Of a stretch of DNA of 64,000 bases, positions 41,087-50,310 are shown piece after piece. Within the stretch, counting starts at the first letter, position 1; every line of letters starts with the position of its first letter. This DNA comes from DASZQY01 sp035548515 (lineage in GTDB: Bacteria > Pseudomonadota > Alphaproteobacteria > Rhizobiales > Kaistiaceae), in assembly GCA_035548515.1 (NCBI GenBank), contig DASZSW010000026.1, positions 62,001 through 126,000 of the forward strand, given 5' to 3'. The notes below the pieces were generated by a model. It did no database searches and was not told the origin of the DNA. It saw nothing but the letters and a program-made list of their open reading frames with translations. The translations under genes were made by a program, and so were the position numbers.

Positions 41087-42108
41087 GTGACCCGTTGCTT
41101 TTGGAGGTCACCCGCGGCCGCTATGTCGAGTCGCGCCATGCCGCGGCGATAGCCGTCTACGATGCCAAGGGCAGGGCGCGTGTCGCGATCGGTGATGTCG
41201 AGCGGCCGATCTTCCCGCGCTCCGCCATCAAATCAATCCAGCAGCTGCCGCTGGTCGAGTCGGGCGCTGCCGATCGCTACAGCTTCGGGAACGCCGAGCT
41301 TGCGCTAGCGTGCTCTTCCCACAGCGGCGAGCCGCGCCACGTCGCGACTGCCCGCAAGATGCTCGCCGCCGCCGGGCGAGGGGAGGCCGATCTCGCCTGT
41401 GGCGGTCACCCGCCCGCGAACCATGCGGCCGCCGATGCGCTCGTGCGAGCGGGCGAGCACTGGAGCCGCATTCACGACAACTGTTCCGGCAAGCACAGCG
41501 GGTTCATCTGCCTCGCCTGCGGCATGGATCTCGACCCGCGCGGTTACGAAACGCCGGCGCATCCGGCGCAGCGCGAGATCGCTGACGCTCTCGCCGACGT
41601 TACCGGTGCCGCGCTTGGCGAACCCGCCGTGGATGGGTGCTCCGTTCCTGCTTACGCGATCCCCCTCCGCAATCTCGCGCAGGCCTTCGCGAAGACGACC
41701 ACGGGTGAGGGACTGACGCACGCGCGCGCCGCGGCGGCACGCCGCCTGATCGATGCGGTGACAGCCGAGCCGTTCATGGTCGCCGGCACCGGCCGCTTTG
41801 ACACCGAGGTGCTGATCGCGTTCGGCAAGCGCGTCTTCGTCAAAGGCGGGGCTGAGGGCGTTATCTGCGCGGCGTTGCCTGAACTGGGCCTCGGTATCGC
41901 GATCAAGGCCGACGATGGCGCTGGTCGCGCGACCGAACCGCTGCTGTCGACCGTGATTGCGGCCCTGCTGCCCATGAGTGACCGCGAAAGCGCCGCCCTT
42001 CGTCCAAAGGTCGCGATCAACGACCGCAACGGCGCGCGCGTCGGCGAAATTCGCACGGCCGCCGAACTCGGGGACATGCTCGCCGCCGGTTCCGGCGTTG
42101 CTAGCTGA
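41083..42108 (+). CDS. L-asparaginase, rhizobial type (PF06089)
   Basis: The 341-residue protein of the PF06089 family hydrolyses asparagine to aspartate and ammonia. Landmarks are FPRSAIKSIQQLPLVESGAAD (Ser and Lys; about residues 47-67), CSSHSGEPRHV, HDNCSGKHSGFI (about residues 131-142) and VDGCSVPAYAIPL. Two Cys-containing turns bind zinc in characterised members. ATG 41083 overlaps the aminotransferase stop, so both are one operon, likely for amino-acid nitrogen use. Confidence 0.88.
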   Translation: MSDPLLLEVTRGRYVESRHAAAIAVYDAKGRARVAIGDVERPIFPRSAIKSIQQLPLVESGAADRYSFGNAELALACSSHSGEPRHVATARKMLAAAGRGEADLACGGHPPANHAAADALVRAGEHWSRIHDNCSGKHSGFICLACGMDLDPRGYETPAHPAQREIADALADVTGAALGEPAVDGCSVPAYAIPLRNLAQAFAKTTTGEGLTHARAAAARRLIDAVTAEPFMVAGTGRFDTEVLIAFGKRVFVKGGAEGVICAALPELGLGIAIKADDGAGRATEPLLSTVIAALLPMSDRESAALRPKVAINDRNGARVGEIRTAAELGDMLAAGSGVAS

Positions 42109-43459
42109 CGCGATTGCGCTCGACCAGCAGGTGCGGGTAGCGATCCGCGCCCGACTGGGCGAGATCGCCCGTCGCGGTCTCAGTCCAGCGCATGCCGACG
42201 ATGGCACCCTCATTGGCCCCTGCGATCAGGTTGTCGCTGATCACAGCCGAACCGGCACCCTCGGCGACGCTCACGGCGATGCCTAGTGGCGCGCGCCGGA
42301 TGACGTTGCCCGTAGCCGCGACGTCGCGGAGGTAAGGTCCCCAGCCGAGCTGCATGCCGAACAGCGGCGCACCGTCGATGACATTGCCGGTCGCGGCGAC
42401 GTCCGCCTCGATGGCGATGCCGATGCCGAAGCCGGGCGGCTCGTGATCGTACGGCCCCTTGCCGGTGATGTTGCGCACGATGTTGCCGGACACCACTGCC
42501 AACCGGCCGCCGTTGTCGAAGTTCACCACGCAGATGCCGGTCGCAGCGCCATCGACAATGTTGTTGGCGATCATCGCACCCTCGAAGGCGAACTCCGAAT
42601 AGATGCCAACCTCGCCGCTGCGTGCGGTGTTGTTGCCGGTGATCTGCACGTTGTTCGCCGAATTGGCCCGGATCGCGGTGAAGGCGCAATCCGCGACGCG
42701 ATTGTTGGCGACGATCACGCCGTGCGCGCGGAAGACGTTGATGCCATTTCCGTTCTGGCCGGTGCCGCCGGCAGTCGCGGAAATCCGCGCGATCCGGTTG
42801 CCGGTGACGATGGTTCCATCCTCGCCCGCGGTCCACCGGTAAACGAGGATGCCGGCGTTGCCGCAGTCCTCGACGGTGTTGTCGCTGATCGTCAGGCCGG
42901 TCGACTCAATCGCGCGAATGCCCGCCTCGCCCGCGCCGCGGACGTTGCAGCGCGTAATGCGACCACTGCACCGATCGACTGCGATGCCGGACTTGGTCGA
43001 GCCGACCATGGTGACGTTGTCGATCGCCACGTTGCGCACTTCGGAAAGGTGAAGGACGCCCGGCACGTATTCGTCGAGTGCCTTACCGGCACCGTCGATG
43101 ACGATGTCGCGGATCTCAACCGTCTCCGCATGGTCGCCGACGATCATGTGACTGCCGCCGCCGTAGACGAGCTTCGTCGCGCCGGGAACACCGGCTAGCC
43201 GCGTGCGCGGTGGCAACACGAGGTCGGAGACAACGAACGTACCGGCCGGTAGGAACACCTGGCGGTCATCCTCCGAAGCGGCATCAAGCAGCCGCTGCAG
43301 CGATACGGTCTGGCTGATCTTTGCGCCGGGATCGGTGCCGAGCTCTGCCGGAGCGAGCGTCCCGCGGAGCATGGGCGTCTCTGCAGCATCCAGCGCGGCA
43401 AGTGCCGGAGTGGCGGCAGCCGCGCCGATGGCGCCGGCCAGAAATGTACGTCGATCCAC
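42101..43459 (-). CDS. Tat-exported parallel beta-helix protein (TIGR03808)
   Basis: The 452-residue protein starts with a twin-arginine signal (VDRRTFLAGAIGAAAATPALA). A right-handed beta-helix follows: repeated short turns such as VTGNRIARISA, ITGNNTARSG, VSGNIVRNITG and ATGNVIRRAPL, each about 20-25 residues. TIGR03808 proteins have this layout; the target is unknown, and polysaccharide binding or lyase activity is possible. GTG 43459 is chosen because GGAGGG lies six bases upstream and the RR pair then sits at residues 3-4. The stop end overlaps the convergent asparaginase gene by 8 bases. Confidence 0.85.
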   Translation of the reverse strand: MDRRTFLAGAIGAAAATPALAALDAAETPMLRGTLAPAELGTDPGAKISQTVSLQRLLDAASEDDRQVFLPAGTFVVSDLVLPPRTRLAGVPGATKLVYGGGSHMIVGDHAETVEIRDIVIDGAGKALDEYVPGVLHLSEVRNVAIDNVTMVGSTKSGIAVDRCSGRITRCNVRGAGEAGIRAIESTGLTISDNTVEDCGNAGILVYRWTAGEDGTIVTGNRIARISATAGGTGQNGNGINVFRAHGVIVANNRVADCAFTAIRANSANNVQITGNNTARSGEVGIYSEFAFEGAMIANNIVDGAATGICVVNFDNGGRLAVVSGNIVRNITGKGPYDHEPPGFGIGIAIEADVAATGNVIDGAPLFGMQLGWGPYLRDVAATGNVIRRAPLGIAVSVAEGAGSAVISDNLIAGANEGAIVGMRWTETATGDLAQSGADRYPHLLVERNRVS

Positions 43460-43551
43460 GGGCGACCCTCCCGAAACACAGGAACTGGTCGCCATCACTC
43501 AAGAGCCGTGCCGTCATTTCCGTGCCGGAATGGCACAAGTGGCAGGAATCT

Positions 43552-45711
43552 TTAGAGGTTTACGCCTTCGCCGGTCTCATATCCGAGCCGCCGGTTGAGG
43601 TCGCGGATGAGGCGTTCGGCGGCTTCCGGGATGGGGGTGCCTGGCGTGAAGATCGCCGCCACGCCCGCTTCGTAGAGCGCGGCGAAATCCTGCTCCGGTA
43701 CAATGCCGCCGACGACAACCATGATGTCCGGCCGCCCGCCCGCTTCGAGAGCCCGCTTCAACGCCGGGACTAGCGTCAGATGCCCCGCGGCCAGCGTCGA
43801 GATGCCCACCATGTGCACGTCCTTGTCGATCGCCAGCTGGGCGGCTTCGTCAGGCGACTGGAACAGCGGCCCCATCTCGACCGCGAAGCCGAGATCGGCG
43901 AAGGCCGAGGCGATGACCTTCTGCCCGCGATCGTGGCCGTCTTGCCCGACCTTGGCCACAAGAATGCGTGGCGGCCCGCCATCGCGCTCGCGGAACGCAC
44001 GCACCATCGCTACGGCGCGGGCTGCCGCCGCGTCTTCTCCAATTTCGTGCCGATAAGTCCCGCGCACGGCACGCGGATCGCTGCGATGGCGTCCGAACGC
44101 TGTCTCGAGTGCCGCACTGATTTCGCCCACCGTGGCGTGGGCGCGCGCCGCGTCGATGGCGAGAGCGAGCAGGTTGCCTTCGCCGCTGCTGCCGGCGCGC
44201 ACGAGCGCGTCGAGCACCAGACCGACGCGCGTTTCGTCGCGCTCCGCCCGCAGCCGCTTGAGCTTCGCGATCTGCGTGGCGCGCACCGCGCTGTTATCGA
44301 TCCGCAGCATGTCGATCACAGCGTCTTCATCGACGCGATACCTGTTCACGCCAACCACGGTCTGCGTGCCGGCATCCAGCCGCGCTTGTGTGCGTGCCGC
44401 GGCCTCCTCGATCCGCTCCTGCGGGACGCCCGCCTCGATCGCCTTCGCCATGCCGCCGAGCGCATCGACTTCCGCGATATGAGCAAGCGCGCGGTTCGCC
44501 AGTTCGTAGGTGAGCCGCTCGACATAGAACGAACCGCCCCACGGATCGATCACGCGCGTGGTGCCCGCTTCAGTCTGCAGGAACAGTTGCGTCTGGCGCG
44601 CGATCTTTGCCGAGGCATCACTGGGCAGCGCCAATGCTTCGTCGAGCGCGTTCGTGTGCAGCGATTGGGTATGCCCGTCGGTCGCGGCCATCGCCTCGAT
44701 CGCCGTTCGCACGACGTTGTTCATGGGGTCGCGGGCGGCTAGCGACCAGCCGGACGTCTGGCAGTGGACGCGCAGCATCAGCGATCGTTCGTCCTTCGGC
44801 TGGAAACGCTGCTTCATCAGGCGCGCCCAGAGCAGGCGCGCGGCGCGCAACTTGGCGACCTCCATGAAGAAGTTCATGCCGATGTCGAAGAAAAACGAAA
44901 CGCGCGGAGCGAACTGATCGACGGCCAGCCCCCGGCCGATCGCCGCCTTCACGTATTCCAGCCCGTCGGCGAGTGTGTACCCGAGCTCAAGGTCCGCCGT
45001 CGCGCCGGCCTCCTGCATATGATAGCCGCTCACCGAGATTGGATTGAACTTCGGCATGTTCGCCGTCGTGTAGGCGATGATGTCGGCAACGATCCTGAGC
45101 GATGGTCCCGGCGGATAGATGTATGTGTTGCGGACCATGAACTCCTTGAGAATATCGTTCTGGATGGTCCCGGCGAGGGCGGCCTGCGCGACCCCCTGTT
45201 CTTCCGCCGCCGCAATGTACAGCGCCATGATGGGCAACACTGCCCCGTTCATGGTCATCGAAACGCTTGTGGTGCCGAGTGGAATGCCGTCGAACAGCGT
45301 CCGCATGTCGTAGATCGAGTCGACTGCGACGCCGGCCATGCCAACGTCGCCGGCGATGCGCGGATCGTCCGAGTCGTAGCCGCGATGCGTCGGCAGATCG
45401 AAGGCGACCGAAAGCCCTTTTTGGCCGCCGGCGAGATTGCGTCTGTAAAACGCATTGGAATCCTCAGCGGTGGAGAAGCCGGCGTATTGCCGGATGGTCC
45501 ATGGCTGATCGACGTACATCGTTGAGTAAGGTCCCCGTACGAAAGGCGGGAGCCCAGGCCATCCGTCCAGGAAATCGAGACCGGCGATGTCGCTCGCGGC
45601 GTAGGCTTCCTTGACCGCAATGCCTTCGGGCGTCGCCCACGTTGGGTGTGATGGCGGCGCGACCGCCGATGGCGCGCGCCACGGAACTTGCTTGAAATCG
45701 GGCAACTTCAC
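43552..45711 (-). CDS. scpA: methylmalonyl-CoA mutase, large (catalytic) subunit
   Basis: The 719-residue B12-dependent enzyme interconverts L-methylmalonyl-CoA and succinyl-CoA in propionate and branched-chain catabolism. An N-terminal TIM barrel (SVAFDLPTHRGYDSD, TLHTNALDEALALPSD-like substrate loops) is followed by the cobalamin-binding domain from about residue 585. That domain has the base-off motif D-x-H-x-x-G (GQDGHDRG) and SxL (STLAAG). Its ATG overlaps the small-subunit stop. No cobalamin riboswitch is seen upstream. Confidence 0.95.
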   Translation of the reverse strand: MKLPDFKQVPWRAPSAVAPPSHPTWATPEGIAVKEAYAASDIAGLDFLDGWPGLPPFVRGPYSTMYVDQPWTIRQYAGFSTAEDSNAFYRRNLAGGQKGLSVAFDLPTHRGYDSDDPRIAGDVGMAGVAVDSIYDMRTLFDGIPLGTTSVSMTMNGAVLPIMALYIAAAEEQGVAQAALAGTIQNDILKEFMVRNTYIYPPGPSLRIVADIIAYTTANMPKFNPISVSGYHMQEAGATADLELGYTLADGLEYVKAAIGRGLAVDQFAPRVSFFFDIGMNFFMEVAKLRAARLLWARLMKQRFQPKDERSLMLRVHCQTSGWSLAARDPMNNVVRTAIEAMAATDGHTQSLHTNALDEALALPSDASAKIARQTQLFLQTEAGTTRVIDPWGGSFYVERLTYELANRALAHIAEVDALGGMAKAIEAGVPQERIEEAAARTQARLDAGTQTVVGVNRYRVDEDAVIDMLRIDNSAVRATQIAKLKRLRAERDETRVGLVLDALVRAGSSGEGNLLALAIDAARAHATVGEISAALETAFGRHRSDPRAVRGTYRHEIGEDAAAARAVAMVRAFRERDGGPPRILVAKVGQDGHDRGQKVIASAFADLGFAVEMGPLFQSPDEAAQLAIDKDVHMVGISTLAAGHLTLVPALKRALEAGGRPDIMVVVGGIVPEQDFAALYEAGVAAIFTPGTPIPEAAERLIRDLNRRLGYETGEGVNL

Positions 45712-46952
45712 TCGACCACCGCGGGGAGGCGACGGTAAACCAGACGATTGCTTTCATCGCGAGGCTGCGTCGTCACGCTGGCCTCGCTTGCGTATGCATT
45801 GACGCCGATCATCTTGATCGCACCCGCTGTCGCATCGGCCAGGCGCGCCTCGCGCGTCTTCGCGATGTCGTTCAGCAATGCCCCGCGTTTGATGGCGGTG
45901 ATGATGCCGCCCTCGGACTCGATGTTCTGAAATCGAGCCCAGGCGGCAGCTGCCAACGCGGCGGTCGCCGCCTCAATCGCGCCCGAGCCGGCTGCCGGAT
46001 CGGCCACACGGTAGAGGTGCGCTTCTTCGGCGAGAATAGTCTGCGTATTCACCGCAAGGCGCCGCGCGGGTGCATCACCGCCGGCGAGCGCATCGAACGG
46101 CAAGACCGTGATTGAGTCGGCACCGCCAACCGCGGCACCGAACGCGGCACTGGTTGCGCGCAATATGTTGACGTGCGGCTCACGCGCACTCATGGAGCGC
46201 CATGCCGTCTCGGCGTGGATGCGGATGTCGAGCGGCGCTTTGGCGAGTTCAGCGATGCGGGCCAGCAGCATCCGCGCCGCACGAAACTTGGCGATGGTGG
46301 CGAACTGGTCGGTGTCGGCGACGACTGTTGCGCTGACCTTGTCGCGGCCCGTGCGGAGGAAATGCACGACCGTTGCAATTACCGCCGACAGTTCCTGCTC
46401 GTCGCTGGCGCCGCCCGCGTGCCACGACCGCCCGTCCGACGTGACGGTGGCAGCTGAGGGAAGATCAGCAAGCGCCGCGAGATCGCCCTCACTGCCGGCG
46501 CCCGTGGCGAGCGCCGCGACTGGATCCCGTGCGAGCACCAAAGCAGGGTGGGCCCACGCGTGGGCCGCGAACACGCCGACGCTCGCGTCCACGCGAATCT
46601 GCTTGGCCCATTCCGCGGCGGCGACGACGCCTGCCAAAGACTCAGTCGCCAGGACGCCACCGAGAGGGTGGACGCTTTCAACGGTGGAAATCTCGATGGC
46701 AGTTGCACCGACGTCACGTGCCGCATCAATTTGTGCGACGGCATCGCCCGCACTTTGGGCATTGACCCGTGCGCCAACCACCCATGGTTGTCCAGTACGC
46801 TGCGTGAGGATCGCGTGTGTATCCTGAGCACGTGGCGGAAGACTTGGGAAATTTGCGCTGTCCGGTCCACCGCCACGACGTGCGCGCACAACTGCAGCGC
46901 GCCAATCGGTTTCGCTGTATCGCGGGAAGATATCGGCAAGCGGCGTGGTCAT
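45708..46952 (-). CDS. methylmalonyl-CoA mutase, small subunit
   Basis: The 414-residue homologue of the large subunit lacks a complete cobalamin motif and stabilises the heterodimer. It is shorter than many small subunits, which exceed 600 residues, because it ends before the B12-domain region. Its TIM-barrel part (ILTQRTGQPWVVGARVNA, AEEAHLYRVADPAAGSGAIEA) is intact. Start ATG 46952; overlaps the large subunit by 4 bases (ATGA). Whether the short form is functional is not proved here. Confidence 0.88.
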   Translation of the reverse strand: MTTPLADIFPRYSETDWRAAVVRARRGGGPDSANFPSLPPRAQDTHAILTQRTGQPWVVGARVNAQSAGDAVAQIDAARDVGATAIEISTVESVHPLGGVLATESLAGVVAAAEWAKQIRVDASVGVFAAHAWAHPALVLARDPVAALATGAGSEGDLAALADLPSAATVTSDGRSWHAGGASDEQELSAVIATVVHFLRTGRDKVSATVVADTDQFATIAKFRAARMLLARIAELAKAPLDIRIHAETAWRSMSAREPHVNILRATSAAFGAAVGGADSITVLPFDALAGGDAPARRLAVNTQTILAEEAHLYRVADPAAGSGAIEAATAALAAAAWARFQNIESEGGIITAIKRGALLNDIAKTREARLADATAGAIKMIGVNAYASEASVTTQPRDESNRLVYRRLPAVVE

Positions 46953-47262
46953 GGTGCTCGGTCAGGTTATACGCGGCCGCCTCCATACGCACCAAGCTGA
47001 TCGCGCCATTCGCGCGGCAACACGCACCGCGCGAAATGCTTGCGCCGCCAATGATTTGATGACGCGTTCGCTTGCCGCGGATGTGTGATGCGATAAGGTG
47101 AGTGGGAAGGCCGCGCGACGCGACTTCAGCCGGGGGGCTTATCGATGCGCGCACGGCTCCTCGCACGCGTCACACCCCCGCCAATTTGATCTCGATGTCA
47201 AAACCCACAATTGCGCGCAACGCAATGATGTCCGTACCCTTTCCCGGCCGGGGGAAGTTCGA
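46953..47262. other. 310-base gap between divergent mutase and LuxR genes
   Basis: No gene seen. It must contain promoters for both genes. A GC-rich inverted stretch GCGCGC and the purine-rich GGGGGAAG before the LuxR start are the only marked features; no riboswitch or CtrA box is seen. Confidence 0.4.
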
Positions 47263-47961
47263 ATGACGATTGCAGCGGGCATGATCGCGCTGAGCGAAAG
47301 CTTCCGCGACATGACGAGCGGTACGCAGGTCGTGGATGCGCTGGAGAGTCTTTTCCAGTCATTCGGAGCGACGCATTTTCTGGCGACAGGAATCCCGCTA
47401 CCCGGGCGTCCCATCGATCCGCTGGTCGTTCGCCTGAACTGGGCCGACTCGAAAGGCACTTTCGCGCTGAAGAGTGACGACCCTGTTCTCAATCGCGTGC
47501 TCGGCACCAAGCGCCCGTTCATCTGGCTGGAGCCCGGCCATCCCGGCACGCCGAATGACTCAGCGCTGCTCGCAGCGTTAGGCGAAGGCCCGGCGCGATT
47601 CATCGCTTTGCCGATCTGCGCCTTCCAGCCGTATCAGGCGGTCGTGCTCGCGGGAGGCGCCAACATGATACTCGACACGCGCCCGCTGCTCATTCTCGAC
47701 TACGTCGTCATCGAAGCTTTTCGCCGCATGCTGGGGCTGGGTTTTATCCGCGCCGAACGGCCGGGCGACCTCTCGGCTCGCGAGCGCCGCGTGGTGGAAC
47801 TCTCCGCGTCGGGCAAGACGGCGAACGAAATCGCCGACATTCTGGAAATCTCGCAACGCACCGTTCACGCGCATCTGCAGAACGCTAGCGAAAAGCTCGC
47901 GGCGCACAACAAGACGCACACCGTCGTCGAAGCGCTGCGCTACGGACAGATTTCCGTCTAG
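47263..47961 (+). CDS. LuxR-family transcriptional regulator, solo
   Basis: The 232-residue protein has an N-terminal autoinducer-binding-like domain (LFQSFGATHFLATGIPLPG) and a C-terminal LuxR HTH (LSARERRVVELSASGKTANEIADIL, ISQRTVHAHLQNASEKL). The usual ligand-contact pattern of acyl-homoserine lactone receptors is only partly visible, and no luxI gene is near, so the ligand is unknown. ATG 47263 has GGGGAAG six bases upstream. The end overlaps the convergent neighbour's stop region by 4 bases. Confidence 0.85.
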   Translation: MTIAAGMIALSESFRDMTSGTQVVDALESLFQSFGATHFLATGIPLPGRPIDPLVVRLNWADSKGTFALKSDDPVLNRVLGTKRPFIWLEPGHPGTPNDSALLAALGEGPARFIALPICAFQPYQAVVLAGGANMILDTRPLLILDYVVIEAFRRMLGLGFIRAERPGDLSARERRVVELSASGKTANEIADILEISQRTVHAHLQNASEKLAAHNKTHTVVEALRYGQISV

Positions 47962-48302
47962 AGAAACTGGTTAAGGCCCGGGATCGAGCCGATGACGGCG
48001 TCGACCGGCGCCGCGCCCGCGTCCGATTTCGCCAGTTTCACGAATGTCATCACGACCGCCTGCATCTCGGTCATACCAAGCCCCGCGCTCGCAAGATCGT
48101 TGAATACACCGAGCAGGCCATCTCCGCCGCCCTGGTGCTGATCCGCGAGTTGCCGCGCGCCCGGGAGCTTGTCGAACAACGCGGTGACCTTGTCGGCGGG
48201 CGCTTCCCGCGCAATGAATGCGGCGATGATGCCGACCGCCTTCTCCACCTCGTCGCGGTCGACTCCCGTAGCGGCCGCTACATCTTCAATCAGCGAATCC
48301 AT
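47958..48302 (-). CDS. small conserved helical protein (DUF2267/2780-like)
   Basis: A 114-residue protein beginning MDSLIEDVAAATGVDRDEVEKAVG and a helical bundle FNDLASAGLGMTEMQAVVMTFVKLAK. Similar proteins are annotated in several DUF families, so the exact family is uncertain. ATG 48302 has GGGGA five bases upstream; an in-frame ATG at 48314 lacks one. The LuxR gene end overlaps it convergently by 4 bases. Function unknown. Confidence 0.65.
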   Translation of the reverse strand: MDSLIEDVAAATGVDRDEVEKAVGIIAAFIAREAPADKVTALFDKLPGARQLADQHQGGGDGLLGVFNDLASAGLGMTEMQAVVMTFVKLAKSDAGAAPVDAVIGSIPGLNQFL

Positions 48303-48349
48303 GCCAGTCCCCATCGCTTTGTCGCTGCAATCATACAGGAAGCGTCCCG

Positions 48350-49723
48350 ATGCTCGATGATGTTCTGAAATTCGTCGACGACAACCTCCAGGCAAGTCTC
48401 GATCGTCTGTTTGCGCTGTTGCGCATCGATTCGATCTCGACCGACCCGGCCTACACGGAATCGTGCCGAAAGGCGGCGGATTGGCTGGTCGGCGAGCTGA
48501 ACGGCATCGGCTTCAACGCGTCCGCTCGTCCTACGCCCGGTCATCCCATCGTGGTCGGCAAGCAGGGCGACAGCGGCCCGCGGCTGCTTTTCTACGCCCA
48601 CTACGACGTCCAGCCCGTCGACCCGATCGAGCTATGGAAGACACCGCCGTTCGAGCCGACCCTCGTCACGCTGGCCGACGGACGGAAGGCGATTGCGGCG
48701 CGTGGCGCCGGCGACGACAAGGGACAGATGCTGACCTTCCTCGAGGCGGCGCGCGCCTGGATCAAGGTGACCGGACATCTGCCCGCGCGCGTCACGCTGC
48801 TGCTCGAGGGGGAGGAGGAATCCGGCAGCGTCAACCTGAAGCCGTTCCTCAAGGCCAACGCTGCCGAGCTTGCGGCGGACGTGGCGCTCGTTTGCGACAC
48901 CGGGATGTGGAGCGCCGACAAGCCCGCCATCACCACAACCCTCCGCGGTCTCGGCGCCGAGGAGGTCACCATCACCGCTGCCAGCCGTGACCTGCATTCG
49001 GGGATGTACGGAGGCGCGGCGCGCAACCCCATTCACGTGCTCGCCGCCATCGTCGCCGCGCTCCACGATGACACCGGGCGCGTAACCGTGCCGGGCTTTT
49101 ATGACGGTGTCAGCGAGCTGCCGCCGGATCTGAAGCAGCAGTGGAACGGTCTTGGCTTCGACGCAGGCGAGTTCCTCGGCGACGTCGGTTTGTCCATTCC
49201 GGCAGGCGAGCAGGGACGGAGCGTGTTGGAGCAAATCTGGGCGCGACCGACCCTCGAAGTAAACGGCATCGTCGGCGGCTACACCAAGCCCGGCTTCAAA
49301 ACGGTGATCCCATCTGAGGCGTCCGCCAAGATTTCATTCCGCTTGGTCGGCGATCAGGATCCCGAAAAGATCGCGACATCATTCCGGCAGTTTGTCTCCG
49401 ACCGCGTGCCTGCCGACTGCAAGGTGGCGTTCCATTCGCATGCCGGCAGTCCAGCGCGCCGCTTACCGCTGGACGGACGCTGGCTGAAGCGCGCCGCCAC
49501 GGCGCTCGCTGACGAGTGGGGTCAGCCGACGGCGCTGATCGGCGGCGGCGGATCGATCCCGGTCATCGGCGATTTCCGCGACATTCTCGGAATCGATTCC
49601 GTGATGGTGGGGTTCGGTCTCGACGACGATCAGATTCACTCGCCGAACGAGAAGTACGACCTCAGGAGTTACCACCAGGGCATTCGTTCGTGGGTGCGCA
49701 TCCTGGCGGCACTCGCGAGCTGA
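48350..49723 (+). CDS. M20-family dipeptidase/amidohydrolase
   Basis: The 457-residue zinc peptidase has FYAHYDVQP (first His, about residue 83), GAGDDKGQM (bridging Asp), LEGEEESGS (catalytic Glu pair, about 149-157), CDTGMW and IHSPNEK (last His). It is a carnosinase-like dipeptidase of the ArgE/DapE family; the substrate is not readable. A dimerisation lid spans about 200-320. The gene stands alone, 47 bases from the divergent small protein. Confidence 0.9.
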   Translation: MLDDVLKFVDDNLQASLDRLFALLRIDSISTDPAYTESCRKAADWLVGELNGIGFNASARPTPGHPIVVGKQGDSGPRLLFYAHYDVQPVDPIELWKTPPFEPTLVTLADGRKAIAARGAGDDKGQMLTFLEAARAWIKVTGHLPARVTLLLEGEEESGSVNLKPFLKANAAELAADVALVCDTGMWSADKPAITTTLRGLGAEEVTITAASRDLHSGMYGGAARNPIHVLAAIVAALHDDTGRVTVPGFYDGVSELPPDLKQQWNGLGFDAGEFLGDVGLSIPAGEQGRSVLEQIWARPTLEVNGIVGGYTKPGFKTVIPSEASAKISFRLVGDQDPEKIATSFRQFVSDRVPADCKVAFHSHAGSPARRLPLDGRWLKRAATALADEWGQPTALIGGGGSIPVIGDFRDILGIDSVMVGFGLDDDQIHSPNEKYDLRSYHQGIRSWVRILAALAS

Positions 49724-49729
49724 CCTCGC

Positions 49730-50167
49730 TCATTCGGCGCGATACTTCTGGTGGCACGCCATGCAGTCACCGTTGACGGTGCTGAACGCGGCCTTGAACG
49801 CATCGACGCCGTTTGGCGCCGCGGCTGCGGCGGCTTTCGCGTCGGTGTTCAGCTTCGCCGCAAGGGCTTTGAAGTCGTCGAAGTGAGTCCAGATGTCATC
49901 GGAGGCCTCGCTGCCTGGGCCATTGCTGCCCTCGGGGAACAGCGTCACGAACTGCTCCATGTCGGAGGCGATCTCATTCATCGCCGCGGCAGCGGCAACC
50001 GGGTCGTAGGGGGTGCGTCCAGTCACCATGCCGAATGCGGCGCGCGCTGACGCGTTGTTCATCTTCATCAGCTGCTGGCGGGCCTTGACCGGGTCGTCCT
50101 GCCCAACCGCGGCGCCCGCAAAGGCCACCAGCGACAACGCCACCACAATTCCGACACCCATGCGCAT
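49730..50167 (-). CDS. cytochrome c' (class II c-type cytochrome)
   Basis: The 145-residue periplasmic protein has a signal peptide (IVVALSLVAFAGAAVGQ), a four-helix bundle and a C-terminal CMACH haem motif (about residues 137-141), the layout of cytochrome c', where the haem sits near the C-terminus. It may carry electrons or bind NO; function not set. ATG 50167 has GGAGAGG about five to eight bases upstream; the longer frame has no signal. Convergent with the M20 gene. Confidence 0.88.
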   Translation of the reverse strand: MRMGVGIVVALSLVAFAGAAVGQDDPVKARQQLMKMNNASARAAFGMVTGRTPYDPVAAAAAMNEIASDMEQFVTLFPEGSNGPGSEASDDIWTHFDDFKALAAKLNTDAKAAAAAAPNGVDAFKAAFSTVNGDCMACHQKYRAE

Positions 50168-50310
50168 GCACGCCTCTCCATCCGTTTCGTCGCGAACCGA
50201 AGCCTCGCAACCAGAGAACACGCCAGGCAAGGCGCCAAATCGGCGCCTCACGCAAGCTTGAACGCGGCAGCGCCCCTCCCGTAAGCTGCCATGACGTGGA
50301 GGGCGACATC

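Noticed and set aside
42443..43198. A 251-codon rightward frame across the beta-helix gene
   Set aside because: Antisense shadow of the repetitive TIGR03808 gene; repeats on the coding strand make long frames on the other.
46953..47262. Cobalamin riboswitch before the mutase genes
   Set aside because: No B12-box-like sequence or compatible fold is seen.
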